The position numbers were made by a program, and so were the translations under genes. The notes under the pieces are model-generated. The model saw only the letters and a list, made by a program, of their open reading frames with translations, was not told the DNA's origin and did not search any database. From Tragulus kanchil (taxonomy: Eukaryota > Chordata > Mammalia > Artiodactyla > Tragulidae), in contig JAIOJX010000003.1 in assembly GCA_022376925.1 (NCBI GenBank), positions 33,490,874 to 33,554,873 of the forward strand: DNA of 64,000 nucleotides, given 5' to 3'. Shown piece after piece: positions 44,273-55,930 of the stretch. Position 1 is the stretch's first letter. The number at the start of each line of letters is the position of its first letter.

Positions 44273-45302
44273 AAATTGGTATCCTGAAGTAAGGAATTCC
44301 AATAACAAACACTGAAAATCCATAGCATTGACTTGCCAGTTGGAAACCAAGCAGTTGTTGTAGATTCAGAAAGGGTGGCAATATATGTTGTACAAGAGCA
44401 AAATATTTAATAATACTGTTATCCACATGAAAAAAAAATCTCAACATCTAAGAGAAGGAAACAGAAAGGATCAGAATATTTTGTGTCACCTATTACTGCT
44501 GACTTCCTTAGGCAAGGTATAGGTACAAGAAGGCGATGAACTTTAAAAAGAACTGCCTTATTTCGCACAGAAATTGAAAAGAGAGTATGGAAATTTAGGA
44601 ACATCCATTGCTACTAGACCTCTAGTTATAAAACATTCAGAAAAGCTTCAAGCAAAAACTATTCAGTAAAACTTCTAAGTGAAACAAAATAAATCAAGCT
44701 TCTTGCAAAACTGAATAAGGGTTCTAACCCCCTCCTGATGCTTATTGTTGCAGAGATCCTCAAACTGCCCTAATATGCTGAGAGAGAAATATGAGAGTGA
44801 GAAAATTCTTTTTAAAGGAAAAATGAGAGCAAATATTTGTTTTCAGTTGCTAAGTTGTGTCCAACTCTTGAACCCAGATAAGCACACCAGGCTTCATAGT
44901 CTACTCTACTCATCTGCCAGGTCAGTTATGAGAAACCCTTTCATTTTCTCTTTACACTTAGGCAGAAAATATTTCCCAGCTTGCTTTGCAGTTAGGTATG
45001 CCATGTGACTGATTCTATCAAGTAGAATGTGAATTAAACTGATATATGCTACTTCCAGATCTCAGTCCTTTACACTGTCTGCCTTGGTCTGACACCAGAG
45101 ATGCACAGAATCCAGTGGAAGACTCAAAAGTTCTAGGATTGAAGAAGCACTAGAAGAAAGCAGCCTAGGTCCCTGAATGAGACAGAATAAAGTCTTCCCC
45201 TATGGTAGACACTTTACAGACTGATACATCAGCAAAAAATACATCTTAATGTATTGAGGAGTTGAGGTTTGGGAGAATTATGAAGGTTTATAGTCCCAGC
45301 TA

Positions 45303-45382
45303 TAGGGTTGGCCAAAAAGTTCATTTGGGTTTTTTGTGCCATCTTATGGAAAAACTCAAATAAACTTTGTGGCCAACTCAAT
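45303..45382. mobile_element. Mariner-type MITE (D11 second copy)
   Basis: Same as 44193-44272, carried by the duplication. Confidence 0.85.
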
Positions 45383-45945
45383 AAATTGGTATCCTGAAGT
45401 AAGGAATTCCAATAACAAACACTGAAAATCCATAGCATTGACTTGCCAGTTGGAAACCAAGCAGTTGTTGTAGATTCAGAAAGGGTGGCAATATATGTTG
45501 TACAAGAGCAAAATATTTAATAATACTGTTATCCACATGAAAAAAAAATCTCAACATCTAAGAGAAGGAAACAGAAAGGATCAGAATATTTTGTGTCACC
45601 TATTACTGCTGACTTCCTTAGGCAAGGTATAGGTACAAGAAGGCGATGAACTTTAAAAAGAACTGCCTTATTTCGCACAGAAATTGAAAAGAGAGTATGG
45701 AAATTTAGGAACATCCATTGCTACTAGACCTCTAGTTATAAAACATTCAGAAAAGCTTCAAGCAAAAACTATTCAGTAAAACTTCTAAGTGAAACAAAAT
45801 AAATCAAGCTTCTTGCAAAAACTGAATAAGGGTTCTAACCCCCTCCTGATGCTTATTGTTGCAGAGATCCTCAAACTGCCCTAATATGCTGAGAGAGAAA
45901 TATGAGAGTGAGAAAATTCTTTTTAAAGGAAAAATGAGAGCAAAT

Positions 45946-46395
45946 ATTTGTTTTTTCAGTTGCTAAGTTGTGTCCAACTCTTGGTAACCCATAGACTACA
46001 GCACACCAGGCTTCCCTGTCCTTCACTATCTTCGGGAGTTTTCTCAAACTCATGTCCATTGGTGATGGACATCCAACCATCTATCTCATCCTCTGTCACC
46101 CTCTTCTCATCCTGCTCTCAATCTTTCCCAGAATTAAAGTATTTTCCAATGGGTCGGCTCTTTGCATCAGGTGACCAAAGTACTGGAACTTCAGCTTCAA
46201 CATCAGTCCTTCCAATGAATATTCAGGGTTCGTTTTCTCTAGGACTGACTAGTTTGATCTCCTTGCTGTCCAAGGGACTCTCAAGTCTCCAGCACCACAA
46301 TTCAAAAGTATCAATTCTTCAGCACTCAGCCTTCTTTATGGCCCAACTCTTATATCCATACAAAAACCATAGTTTTGACTGTACACGAGCTAGTC
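45946..46395 (-). mobile_element. BovB (RTE) LINE 3' fragment
   Basis: Reverse BovB: 'ccatagactacagcacacca', 'ctcaaactcatgtccattgg', 'catcctctgtcaccctcttc', 'cttcagcttcaacatcagtc', 'tcaattcttcagcactcagc'. The reverse frame 45871-46080 retains 'MDMSLRKLPKIVKDREAWC', part of the BovB ORF end. A truncated start also appears at about 44838-44895. Confidence 0.92.
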
Positions 46396-46889
46396 TATCC
46401 ATGCTTTATTTTGAAAAAACGTATTTGTTCATTTTGTGTTTCTGTGTCACATTTTGGTAATTCTCACAATATTTTCAACTTTTCATTATTATTATATTTG
46501 TTATAGTGATCTGTGATCTTCAGTGTTAACACTAGAATTGTTTTGACCCTGCATGAACCATGCTCATGTAAGACAGCACCCTGCATTAATAAATATTCAT
46601 ATACTCTGGCTGCTCCACCAACTAGCCATTCTATCTCCCTCTCTTCAGACATGCCTACTCATTGAGACACAACCATACTGAAATTAGGCCAGTTAATAAC
46701 TCTACAATGTATTTAAAGCATTCAAGTGAAGCCTGAATTGAACACTGTCCCTCGTTTAAAATCCAAAGTTAGAAATGATTAAGCTTAGAAAGGAAAGCAT
46801 GTCCAAAGTCAAGATAGGCTGATAGCTAGGCCTCCTTCTCCAAACAGTTAGCTGAGTCGGGAATACAAAGGCACTGTTCTCAGTGGGAA

Positions 46890-47876
46890 TCAAAAGGGTT
46901 GCTCCAGCAAACACAGGAATGATAAGAAAGCAAAAGAGCCTTATTGCTGATATGGAGAAAATTTTAGTGGCCTGGATAGGAGATCAATCCAGTCACAACA
47001 TTTTGTTAAGCCAAAGCCTAATCCAGTGTAAGACCCTAACTCTCTTCAATTCTATGAAGGCTAAGTGAGGTGATAAAGCTTCAGAAGAAAAGTTTGAAGC
47101 TAACAGAAGTTGGACAAGAGGTTTAAAGGAAAGCTCTCTTTATAATATAAACATGCAAGGTAAAGAGTAAGGATGGGTATAAAAGCTGCCATAAGTTACC
47201 CAGATCTAGCTAAGATAATTAACGAAGGTAGCCTTGATGACAGGACATTTTTTGACAAAACGGTTTCCTGAATATTTGCATCCCACTGTAGAAACGTACT
47301 GCTCATTTAAAAAAGAAATGCTTTCAAATATTAACTGCTCACTGACAATGCACCTCATCACCTAAAAGCTCTGATGTTTTCATGCTTGCTAACACAACAT
47401 CCATGATCAAGGAATAATCTCAATATTGAAGTCTTATTATTTCAGAGATACATCTTAAAGACTATAGCTACCACAGGTGGGTCTGGGCAAAGTCAAGTGA
47501 AGATCTCCAGGATGGATCTTCTGTTCCACACATAACTGAGAACATTTGTGATTCATGAGAAGAAATCAAAATATCGACACCCACCAGGATTTGGAGGAAG
47601 TTGATTCCAACCCTCATGGATGACTTTGAGGGGTTCAAGACTTCAGGCGAGGAAGTAACTTCAGAGGTGGTAGAAACAGCAAGAGAACTAGAATTAGAAG
47701 TGGGACTTGAAGATGTGGCTTACTTGGTGCAATCTCATGATAAAACTGTCATGGATGAAGAGTTGCTTCTTGTGGAAGAGCAAAGTTTGAGACAGAATCT
47801 ATTCCTGGTAGAGAGGTGTGAAGACGGGTGCTGTGTGACGGTCTGGAGAGGTAGGATTGGGGGGATATACATATGA
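46890..47876 (+). pseudogene. Tigger1 transposase remnant
   Basis: The transposase would cut and paste the element; it is dead here. One frame (46883-47068) has '[18 protein letters not shown]' and '[16 protein letters not shown]', the CENPB/HTH-type DNA-binding region. Another (47601-47876) has 'IPTLMDDFEGFKTSGEEVT' and 'LVQSHDKTVMDEELL' from the C-terminal part. The DDE region between them has lost most of its length and carries stops, though 'actgacaatgcacctcatca' still recalls the DNAPGH block. Copies follow at 48050-49012. Confidence 0.85.
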
Positions 47877-47957
47877 CTAATCTGAGAACATACATATCTG
47901 TAAACAACAAAACTCTGTAAAAGTTAGAAGTAAAATAAAAGTTTAAAAAAAAAAAGA
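47825..47957 (+). mobile_element. Very short L1 3'-end insertion inside Tigger1
   Basis: About 130 bp: 'tggagaggtaggattggggg', 'tctgtaaacaacaaaactct', then an A-rich tail. It resembles the last ~140 bp of the L1 at 16286-17149. 'aggtgtgaaga' flanks it on both sides (47814-47824 and 47958-47968). The Tigger1 sequence resumes in register afterwards. Confidence 0.85.
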
Positions 47958-48960
47958 AGGTGTGAAGATTGTTGAAATTACAGCAAACAATTTAGAAAAG
48001 CACGTAAACTTAGTTGATAAAGCAATGGCAGGGTTTGGGGGAGGAAAGCCAGGAATGATAAGAAAGCAAAAGAGCCTTATTGCTGATATGGAGAAAATTT
48101 TAGTGGCCTGGATAGGAGATCAATCCAGTCACAACATTTTGTTAAGCCAAAGCCTAATCCAGTGTAAGACCCTAACTCTCTTCAATTCTATGAAGGCTAA
48201 GTGAGGTGATAAAGCTTCAGAAGAAAAGTTTGAAGCTAACAGAAGTTGGACAAGAGGTTTAAAGGAAAGCTCTCTTTATAATATAAACATGCAAGGTAAA
48301 GAGTAAGGATGGGTATAAAAGCTGCCATAAGTTACCCAGATCTAGCTAAGATAATTAACGAAGGTAGCCTTGATGACAGGACATTTTTTGACAAAACGGT
48401 TTCCTGAATATTTGCATCCCACTGTAGAAACGTACTGCTCATTTAAAAAAGAAATGCTTTCAAATATTAACTGCTCACTGACAATGCACCTCATCACCTA
48501 AAAGCTCTGATGTTTTCATGCTTGCTAACACAACATCCATGATCAAGGAATAATCTCAATATTGAAGTCTTATTATTTCAGAGATACATCTTAAAGACTA
48601 TAGCTACCACAGGTGGGTCTGGGCAAAGTCAAGTGAAGATCTCCAGGATGGATCTTCTGTTCCACACATAACTGAGAACATTTGTGATTCATGAGAAGAA
48701 ATCAAAATATCGACACCCACCAGGATTTGGAGGAAGTTGATTCCAACCCTCATGGATGACTTTGAGGGGTTCAAGACTTCAGGCGAGGAAGTAACTTCAG
48801 AGGTGGTAGAAACAGCAAGAGAACTAGAATTAGAAGTGGGACTTGAAGATGTGGCTTACTTGGTGCAATCTCATGATAAAACTGTCATGGATGAAGAGTT
48901 GCTTCTTGTGGAAGAGCAAAGTTTGAGACAGAATCTATTCCTGGTAGAGAGGTGTGAAGA

Positions 48961-49093
48961 CGGGTGCTGTACGACGGTCTGGAGAGGTAGGATTGGGGGG
49001 ATATACATATGACTAATCTGAGAACATACATATCTGTAAACAACAAAACTCTGTAAAAGTTAGAAGTAAAATAAAAGTTTAAAAAAAAAAAGA
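48961..49093 (+). mobile_element. Very short L1 3'-end insertion (D12 second copy)
   Basis: Same as 47825-47957, with the same flanking 'aggtgtgaaga'; a segment copy. Confidence 0.85.
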
Positions 49094-49607
49094 AGGTGTG
49101 AAGATTGTTGAAATTACAGCAAACAATTTAGAAAAGCACGTAAACTTAGTTGATAAAGCAATGGCAGGGTTTGAGAGGATTGATTTCTGTTTTGAAAGAA
49201 TTTCTACTGTGGGTCAAATACTATCAAAAAGCACTACACGTGACAGAGAAATCATTTGCAAAAGGAAGAGTTTCTACTTCATTGTTGTCTCATTTTAGAA
49301 ACTGCCACAGCCACCCCAGTCTTTGCCAATAACCATCGGTTATCAACATCAAGGCAAGACCGTCTACCAGCAAAAAGATCAGGACTTGTTGAACACTCAG
49401 ATGACGGTTAACATTTTTTAGCAATACAGTTTTTGTTAAATAAGGTAGATACATATTTAGACATAATAGTATTACATACTGAACACATAATGTTTATATG
49501 CACTGGAAAAACAAAATATCTATGAGACTCGTTATATTGCGATACCTACTTTATTGCAGAAATCTGGAACCAAATCTACAATCTCTCTGAGCTATGCCTT
49601 AATTCTT

Positions 49608-49738
49608 TTTTTTTTTTTTTTCTTGCTATGAGCTTAGTTGCTCTATGGTATGTGGGATCTTCCTCGATCAGGGATTGAACCCATGTCTCCTGCATTGGCA
49701 GGCAGATTCTTTACCACTCAGCCACCAGGGAAGCCCTG
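49608..49738 (-). mobile_element. Short tRNA-Glu SINE at the Tigger1 boundary
   Basis: The T-run start, 'gatcagggattgaacccatg', 'ggcaggcagattctttacca' and 'cagccaccagggaagccc' mark a reverse SINE without a long body. 'tgccttaattctt' occurs on both sides (49595-49607, 49739-49751). It therefore landed across the 3' terminus of Tigger1. Confidence 0.85.
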
Positions 49739-49751
49739 TGCCTTAATTCTT

Positions 49752-50079
49752 GAGACCGTTGTACTGACAAAGAAATTATGAACCTGGTGTCCAAATGCAC
49801 ATGTGTTCAGTAAACCTTAAGCTACCTCTCAAGTACAAAAGGGCTAGGAAAGCTGTGTATACCTCAATGCTGTATTCCTACGGATGGCTGGCAGGGTTTG
49901 ACAGGGTTGAGGCTCCACTGTGCTAGCATCTACTCTCTCTACTCTTTCCCTAGACAACTCAGCCTCAATATTTTCCTTAGTTTTCCCATAATGGAAGTCT
50001 TGTCTGTGTTCCCCTCCTTCTGGAGGTTGAGAACAAGACTGGAACATGAGCTTCTTCAAACCTCCATTCTAATATCCAT
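49752..50079. other. Unassigned sequence
   Basis: Nothing recognised with confidence; the right edge may belong to the following L2. Confidence 0.4.
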
Positions 50080-50392
50080 CCTCTGTACTCCTTTTAGAAT
50101 ATGTCCTCCCACTGTTTGGCCTAGAAATTCCTCCCAGTCACCTTTAAATTCCAGTTAAATCCAAATCCAAACATTATCTCTTCTGTGAAATTATTCTTGT
50201 TCCTCAGAGTGGTTCTACCATCTTTTTTTCCTACTTCCTACTCTAATTTTATCCCTAATTTCGTTGTATTTTAACATTTTGTTTCTTATTGTATTTCTCT
50301 AGAGAGTACACAAAAAACAGAGCATTGTCTTCTTCATTTTTGTTTGTATGGTTCCTAGCATAAAGCGAGTGTGTTTCTTGAGTAACTAGACT
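50080..50392 (+). mobile_element. L2 LINE 3' fragment
   Basis: 'cctcccagtcacctttaaat', 'ttctctagagagtacacaaa', 'agagcattgtcttcttcatt', 'gtatggttcctagcataaag' follow the L2 3' region at low similarity. Confidence 0.6.
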
Positions 50393-51653
50393 CAAAAAAA
50401 AATCACAGATCCCTAAAAGGTAGCTGAGGAAGAACAGAAACAGTGGAATTTCAGCCTGTCAGCAAGGAGTAGCAAAAACACACTAAGCTGGGTCAAAAGA
50501 CCTGACTCTGCCGCTATCTCCAGGAGCAATGAACAAAGTGTCTTCAACTCCCTAGATTAACTCAAGGATTTTCCAACTCTAAATTCTAAATATAACCCAG
50601 ACATATTCTTCCCATACCAGAGGTATCAGGAGATGGGGACACACTAAACAACACCAGACTCAGCACAGAATATCGAGTTTGGTGTGGTCTGTGATCAACT
50701 CACTTATCACACATTATTATAAGTCATACTATGTTAATCAGAATTTTATTTGCTACACCTTCTCCCCCCTCTAGTAAAACGAAAACTTCTTGGTTGCCTT
50801 TTCTAAACTCTATTTTCATGAACAAACCTTTTTTTCCCATCTGTCTGATCACTGTCCAACTTTAAAATGAGCAAGAGTGCCTTCAACGGTCTTGCCATTC
50901 CACTGATAGCTACCTCTGACTATGTAAACAGACATACACTGGTTTTAAAGTAATTATTTCTAAGTCAGAAGTTAGCTGCTTCATGAGAAATCTCCTACTT
51001 GTAAGAGAAAATCGCCAATGATATTCAGCTTGATTTAGCCCAACTTGGATAAGGGGTCCAAGTCTGTCATAACTGATACTTGCCCAAGCTCATACGCAAA
51101 GAGTAAGGAACATATGTATGTTATCAAGTCATTATCTCATTACTGCCATCAGCTCTGTGTGTGTGCTGGGAAGAAGCATGTCTGTCTGCTCTAAGCCTGA
51201 AAATGAAAGCTTACTGCCAATAGTTATCAGGCTGCTGGGAAAAATGGTAAAAGTTAGACTGTGGTAAGATTAAGATCCAACTGTCTACACAAAAACATTC
51301 AGAAAGCTTGAGGAAAAAATGGCATAGTGAGCAAGTAGATTTTACACTCCTTTAACAAATGTTTTCAAATAACACACATAAATAAATGCAATTTTTTTCA
51401 GAAAGGCTTGATATCTCACACGTCCAGTAGAAAAAAGATTCTAACTACTGATTAGAGTTAGAAATGGATCTCAAAATTCCCATGATAGTCAGAAATGTGT
51501 CTTGAAGTTCCCTTTAAAATTAGTATATGATTTTAAATGTGTCTTCAAGTTCTGGGAAAGAAACTTCATCTTGCTCCTTTTTATTTTAGGAAGATTTTAA
51601 AAACCAAAACAACGTCAGACATATGTAGAAAGGAGATTTTGAATAGTTTTCCT
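50393..51653. other. Unassigned sequence
   Basis: About 1.26 kb without recognised repeats, RNA genes or plausible exons. The 131-codon frame 51537-51932 starts here and runs into D13; only the part 51654-51877 is duplicated, and it shows no domain. Confidence 0.4.
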
Positions 51654-52158
51654 TTTTACCCACTGGGTCTTAATTATTGGGGATCCTGGATCCTATTTTC
51701 TCCTATATCAGCAGGGAGTTGCAGAAATGACACCAGACAGATTGTGGGAACAAAGAGCAAAGCAAGAGTTTTCCATGCATTTTTCTCCATTAAACCAGAG
51801 CCAAAGAAGACTGGAAATTTCTGCTCTTTTTGGGCTCCATTTTCCCAAATATACAGTATCTGTGGTTTAAGATACAAGTCCTATGTTTCTTCAAAATTCA
51901 AGAAGAACCAAACACCTCATAAAATTCATTAGTCAGTTAAGCAAATATCTAGTATTTCAGTGCTAGGAATATTCAGCAACAAATGTGATAATTGATTTGG
52001 ATATTTTTAGTGATCCTATTACCATCCCTTTAAATTTAGTATCAGAGCAATAACCGACTAATAATACACATGAATTTTTGAAATCTAAAATTTCTGCATC
52101 AGATAGAGGTTTTATTCTCTGACTGACTCTTCAAATTCTTGGAACTAAATTTTTTCAA

Positions 52159-52455
52159 GGGCTTCCAAGGTGGTCCAATGGGTAAGGACACCGCTTTGCA
52201 GTGCAAGGGACGCTGGTTCGATCCCTGACCTGGGAAGATCCCACGTGCCATGGAGCGGTTGGACCAATGTGTCCAATTACCGCGCCGGAGCTCTGGAGCG
52301 CATGCGCCCAGAGCCAGTGCTCTGCGATGACAGAGGCCACTGCAATGGGAGGCCCACATGGGCCAAAGAACAAAGATGGATGAAAATAGATAAATGAAAG
52401 ACCAATAGAAGTGGCCCGCCCGCCCCCCTCCCTCCCCAACCTGCCCCCTGTCAAC
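52159..52455 (+). mobile_element. SINE-X, long-tail type
   Basis: Full body with 'gcgccggagctctggagcgc', 'gaccaatagaagtggcccgc' and the C-rich extension. The AAAT tail is replaced by 'gtcaacaaaaaa'. 'aaattttttcaa' lies on both sides with a length change in the T-run. Confidence 0.92.
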
Positions 52456-52507
52456 AAAAAAAATTTTTTTTCAACACAGCATTATGGTATTCAAGGAACA
52501 GGTATAA

Positions 52508-52745
52508 AAGACTGTGGAGCTGGTGCTCTAGAGCCTCAGAGCTGCAACTAATGAGCCCATCTGACACAGCTACTGAAGCCCGGGCGCCCTAGAGCCTGAG
52601 TTCCACCTATTTTTGTGGTGACAACAATAGGCCTGCTCACCTCAACTAGAGAGTAGCCCCACTCCCAAAACTAGAGAAGAGCCTGTGGCAGTGGTGAAAA
52701 CCCAGAATAGCCAAAAATTATAATAAATTAATTAATTAAAAAAAG
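52508..52745 (+). mobile_element. CHR SINE, head missing
   Basis: 'gactgtggagctggtgctct', 'tactgaagcccgggcgccct', 'ctcacctcaactagagagta', 'acccagaatagccaaaaatt' and an ATTA-rich tail. The tRNA-like head is absent. Copies lie at 53627-53868 (D13) and, partially, 54794-54993 (D14), so its tail occurs three times. Confidence 0.8.
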
Positions 52746-53277
52746 AACTTCACCGAGATATTATCAACCTCGGTTTTACCCACTGGGTCTTAATTATTGG
52801 GGATCCTGGATCCTATTTTCTCCTATATCAGCAGGGAGTTGCAGAAATGACACCAGACAGATTGTGGCAACAAAGAGCAAAGCAAGAGTTTTCCATGCAT
52901 TTTCTCCATTAAACCAGAGCCAAAGAAGACTGGAAATTTCTGATCTTTTTGGGCTCCATTTTCCCAAATATACAGTATCTGTGGTTTAAGATACAAGTCC
53001 TATGTTTCTTCAAAATTCAAGAAGAACCAAACACCTCATAAAATTCATTAGTCAGTTAAGCAAATATCTAGTATTTCAGTGCTAGGAATATTCAGCAACA
53101 AATGTGATAATTGATTTGGATATTTTTAGTGATCCTATTACCATCCCTTTAAATTTAGTATCAGAGCAATAACCGACTAATAATACACATGAATTTTTGA
53201 AATCTAAAATTTCTGCATCAGATAGAGGTTTTATTCTCTGACTGACTCTTCAAATTCTTGGAACTAAATTTTTTCAA

Positions 53278-53574
53278 GGGCTTCCAAGGTGGTCCAGTGG
53301 GTAAGGACACCGCTTTGCAGTGCAAGGGACGCTGGTTCGATCCCTGACCTGGGAAGATCCCACGTGCCATGGAGCGGTTGGACCAATGTGTCCAATTACC
53401 GCGCCGGAGCTCTGGAGCGCATGCGCCCAGAGCCAGTGCTCTGCGATGACAGAGGCCACTGCAATGGGAGGCCCACATGGGCCAAAGAACAAAGATGGAT
53501 GAAAATAGATAAATGAAAGACCAATAGAAGTGGCCCGCCCGCCCCCCTCCCTCCCCAACCTGCCCCCTGTCAAC
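53278..53574 (+). mobile_element. SINE-X (D13 second copy)
   Basis: Same as 52159-52455 apart from 'tggtccagtgggt' against 'tggtccaatgggt'. Confidence 0.92.
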
Positions 53575-54181
53575 AAAAAAAATTTTTTTTCAACACAGCA
53601 TTATGGTATTCAAGGAACAGGTATAAAAGACTGTGGAGCTGGTGCTCTAGAGCCTCAGAGCTGCAACTAATGAGCCCATCTGACACAGCTACTGAAGCCC
53701 GGGCGCCCTAGAGCCTGAGTTCCACCTATTTTTGTGGTGACAACAATAGGCCTGCTCACCTCAACTAGAGAGTAGCCCCACTCCCCAAAACTAGAGAAGA
53801 GCCTGTGGCAGTGGTGAAAACCCAGAATAGCCAAAAATTATAATAAATTAATTAATTAAAAAAAAAAAGAACTTCACCCGAGATATTTATCCATCCCTGG
53901 ACTTGATCATATTCCAGACCTCAAGCTAATGCTGGAAAAAGGGTGAGACTGAGAGGTTTTGAGATAAGTGAATATATGACATGTTTTGGGAGAGATGTAA
54001 ATTATCTATGGCCAAAACATAGAGTGTGACAGATTATAATGTTGACTGCAAATACCTTGCAACTTTTTCCATTGAATCCTGATCAGTCTTAGTGTCTTGC
54101 TTAACCTACAGAATACAGTCTAGGGGACACAATGGGCCTTTGGAGGCTAGGTTAGAAGAAGGCTGGCGGCGTCTGCATATT

Positions 54182-54383
54182 TAGTTGCTCAGTAGTGTCA
54201 GACTCTGTGTGACCCTGTGGACAGAAGCTCGCCAGACTCCTCTGTCCATGGAATCCTCCAGGCAAGAATACCGGAGCAGGCTGTCATTGCCTCCTCAATG
54301 GGATCTTCACAACCAAGGGAATCAAACTCTGGTCTCCTCCATTTCCTCCATCACCGGCTTTACTGCTGAGCCACTTGGGAGGC
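54182..54383 (-). mobile_element. Bov-tA SINE
   Basis: 'gaccctgtggacagaagctc', 'tccaggcaagaataccggag', 'gagccacttgggaggctg'. The D14 copy is at 55309-55510. Confidence 0.88.
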
Positions 54384-54519
54384 TGAACTGTCTACCTGAA
54401 ACTACCACAATGCTGTTAATTGGCTATACTCCAATATATAATAAAAAGTTAAAATTTTTTACATAAAAAAATAATTTTGTTAAAGAAATGTCTCCTTTAA
54501 GCCACTAAGTTGTTTGTTT

Positions 54520-54775
54520 GTTTGTTTTTTTCTAATTTTTAATTGGAGGATATTTGCTTTACCATATTGTGCTAGCTTCTGCCATACATAGGTATACATA
54601 TGTCCCCTCCCTCTTGAACCACCTAAACAAACATTTCTCCCAAAGAAGACATACATGTGTTTAGAGATGGCTATCAAACACAGGAAAAGATACTAAAGCA
54701 TTTAAAATCAAATTTGATCACTCAACCAGTCAGAATGGTCATCATCCAAAAATCTACAAAAATAAAAACTCCGCT
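54520..54775. mobile_element. L1 pieces: reverse 3' end followed by forward ORF2 scrap
   Basis: The reverse L1 3' end ('ctaatttttaattggaggat', 'gtgctagcttctgccataca') to about 54625 is followed by forward ORF2 sequence ('tttctcccaaagaagacata', 'ccagtcagaatggtcatcat'). This is an inverted arrangement typical of twin priming or of two separate events. The better-preserved version is in D14 copy 2. Confidence 0.75.
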
Positions 54776-55308
54776 GACGGTAAGACTGAGCTGCTAATGA
54801 GCCCATCTGACACAGCTACTGAAGCCCGGGCGCCCTAGAGCCTGAGTTCCACCTATTTTTGTGGTGACAACAATAGGCCTGCTCACCTCAACTAGAGAGT
54901 AGCCCCACTCCCCAAAACTAGAGAAGAGCCTGTGGCAGTGGTGAAAACCCAGAATAGCCAAAAATTATAATAAATTAATTAATTAAAAAAAAAAAGAACT
55001 TCACCCGAGATATTTATCCATCCCTGGACTTGATCATATTCCAGACCTCAAGCTAATGCTGGAAAAAGGGTGAGACTGAGAGGTTTTGAGATAAGTGAAT
55101 ATATGACATGTTTTGGGAGAGATGTAAATTATCTATGGCCAAAACATAGAGTGTGACAGATTATAATGTTGACTGCAAATACCTTGCAACTTTTTCCATT
55201 GAATCCTGATCAGTCTTAGTGTCTTGCTTAACCTACAGAATACAGTCTAGGGGACACAATGGGCCTTTGGAGGCTAGGTTAGAAGAAGGCTGGCGGCGTC
55301 TGCATATT

Positions 55309-55510
55309 TAGTTGCTCAGTAGTGTCAGACTCTGTGTGACCCTGTGGACAGAAGCTCGCCAGACTCCTCTGTCCATGGAATCCTCCAGGCAAGAATACCG
55401 GAGCAGGCTGTCATTGCCTCCTCAATGGGATCTTCACAACCAAGGGAATCAAACTCTGGTCTCCTCCATTTCCTCCATCACCGGCTTTACTGCTGAGCCA
55501 CTTGGGAGGC
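55309..55510 (-). mobile_element. Bov-tA SINE (D14 second copy)
   Basis: Same as 54182-54383. Confidence 0.88.
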
Positions 55511-55646
55511 TGAACTGTCTACCTGAAACTACCACAATGCTGTTAATTGGCTATACTCCAATATATAATAAAAAGTTAAAATTTTTTACATAAAAAAATA
55601 ATTTTGTTAAAGAAATGTCTCCTTTAAGCCACTAAGTTGTTTGTTT

Positions 55647-55930
55647 GTTTGTTTTTTTCTAATTTTTAATTGGAGGATATTTGCTTTACCATATTGTGCT
55701 AGCTTCTGCCATACATAGGTATACATATGTCCCCTCCCTCTTGAACCACCTAAACAAACATTTCTCCCAAAGAAGACATACATGTGTTTAGAGATGGCTA
55801 TCAAACACAGGAAAAGATACTCAACATGGTTCATTATTAGAGAAATGCAAATCAAAATTACAATAAAGGATCACCTCACACCAGTCAGAATGGTCATCAT
55901 CCAAAAAAATCTACAAAAAATAAAAACTCC
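55647..55930. mobile_element. L1 pieces (D14 second copy, better preserved)
   Basis: Same reverse 3' end, then forward L1 with 'ttcattattagagaaatgca' and 'ggatcacctcacaccagtca' intact. These show what the degraded end of D14 copy 1 should read. Confidence 0.8.

Larger units (their letters stand above)
43786..46010. repeat. Tandem duplication D11 (unit about 1,110 bp)
   Basis: Copy 1 is 43786-44895 and copy 2 is 44896-46010. The last ~45 bp of copy 1 is a shortened version of the BovB end in copy 2: 'actcttgaacccagataagc' against 'actcttggtaacccatagac'. Interior copies differ by isolated bases ('agcaagaaatac' against 'agcaaaaaatac'). Confidence 0.92.
46914..49172. repeat. Tandem duplication D12 (unit about 1,136 bp) inside Tigger1
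   Basis: Copy 1 is 46914-48049 and copy 2 is 48050-49172. Copy 1 ends with about 10 unmatched bases ('gggggaggaaagc') where copy 2 continues normally ('tttgagaggattg'). An interior difference is 'ctgtgtgacgg' against 'ctgtacgacgg'. Confidence 0.92.
46400..49597 (+). mobile_element. Tigger1 DNA transposon, decayed and partly duplicated
   Basis: The 5' part reads 'gtatttgttcattttgtgtt', 'gagacacaaccatactgaaa', 'gaaatgattaagcttagaaa'. The 3' end reads 'gtttatatgcactggaaaaa', 'ttattgcagaaatctggaac', 'tctctgagctatgcctt'. These are the known order of mammalian Tigger1 (pogo/Tc1-mariner superfamily). The middle of the transposase region is deleted between the 'gataattaacgaaggtag' and 'tgaatatttgcatccc' segments. 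Much of its 3' half is present twice because of D12. Confidence 0.88.
51654..53892. repeat. Tandem duplication D13 (unit about 1,120 bp)
   Basis: Copy 1 is 51654-52773 and copy 2 is 52774-53892. The last ~25 bp of copy 1 is eroded ('caccgagatattatc' against 'cacccgagatatttatc') followed by 'aacctcgg'. Scattered single-base differences occur inside ('tctgctctttt' against 'tctgatctttt'). Confidence 0.92.
53667..55930. repeat. Tandem duplication D14 (unit about 1,127 bp), overlapping D13
   Basis: Copy 1 is 53667-54793 and copy 2 is 54794-55930. In copy 1 the final ~120 bp is degraded: copy 2 reads 'gatactcaacatggttcatt' with a full L1 segment, while copy 1 reads 'gatactaaagcatttaaaat' and skips ahead. 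The first ~200 bp is shared with D13. Confidence 0.92.
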
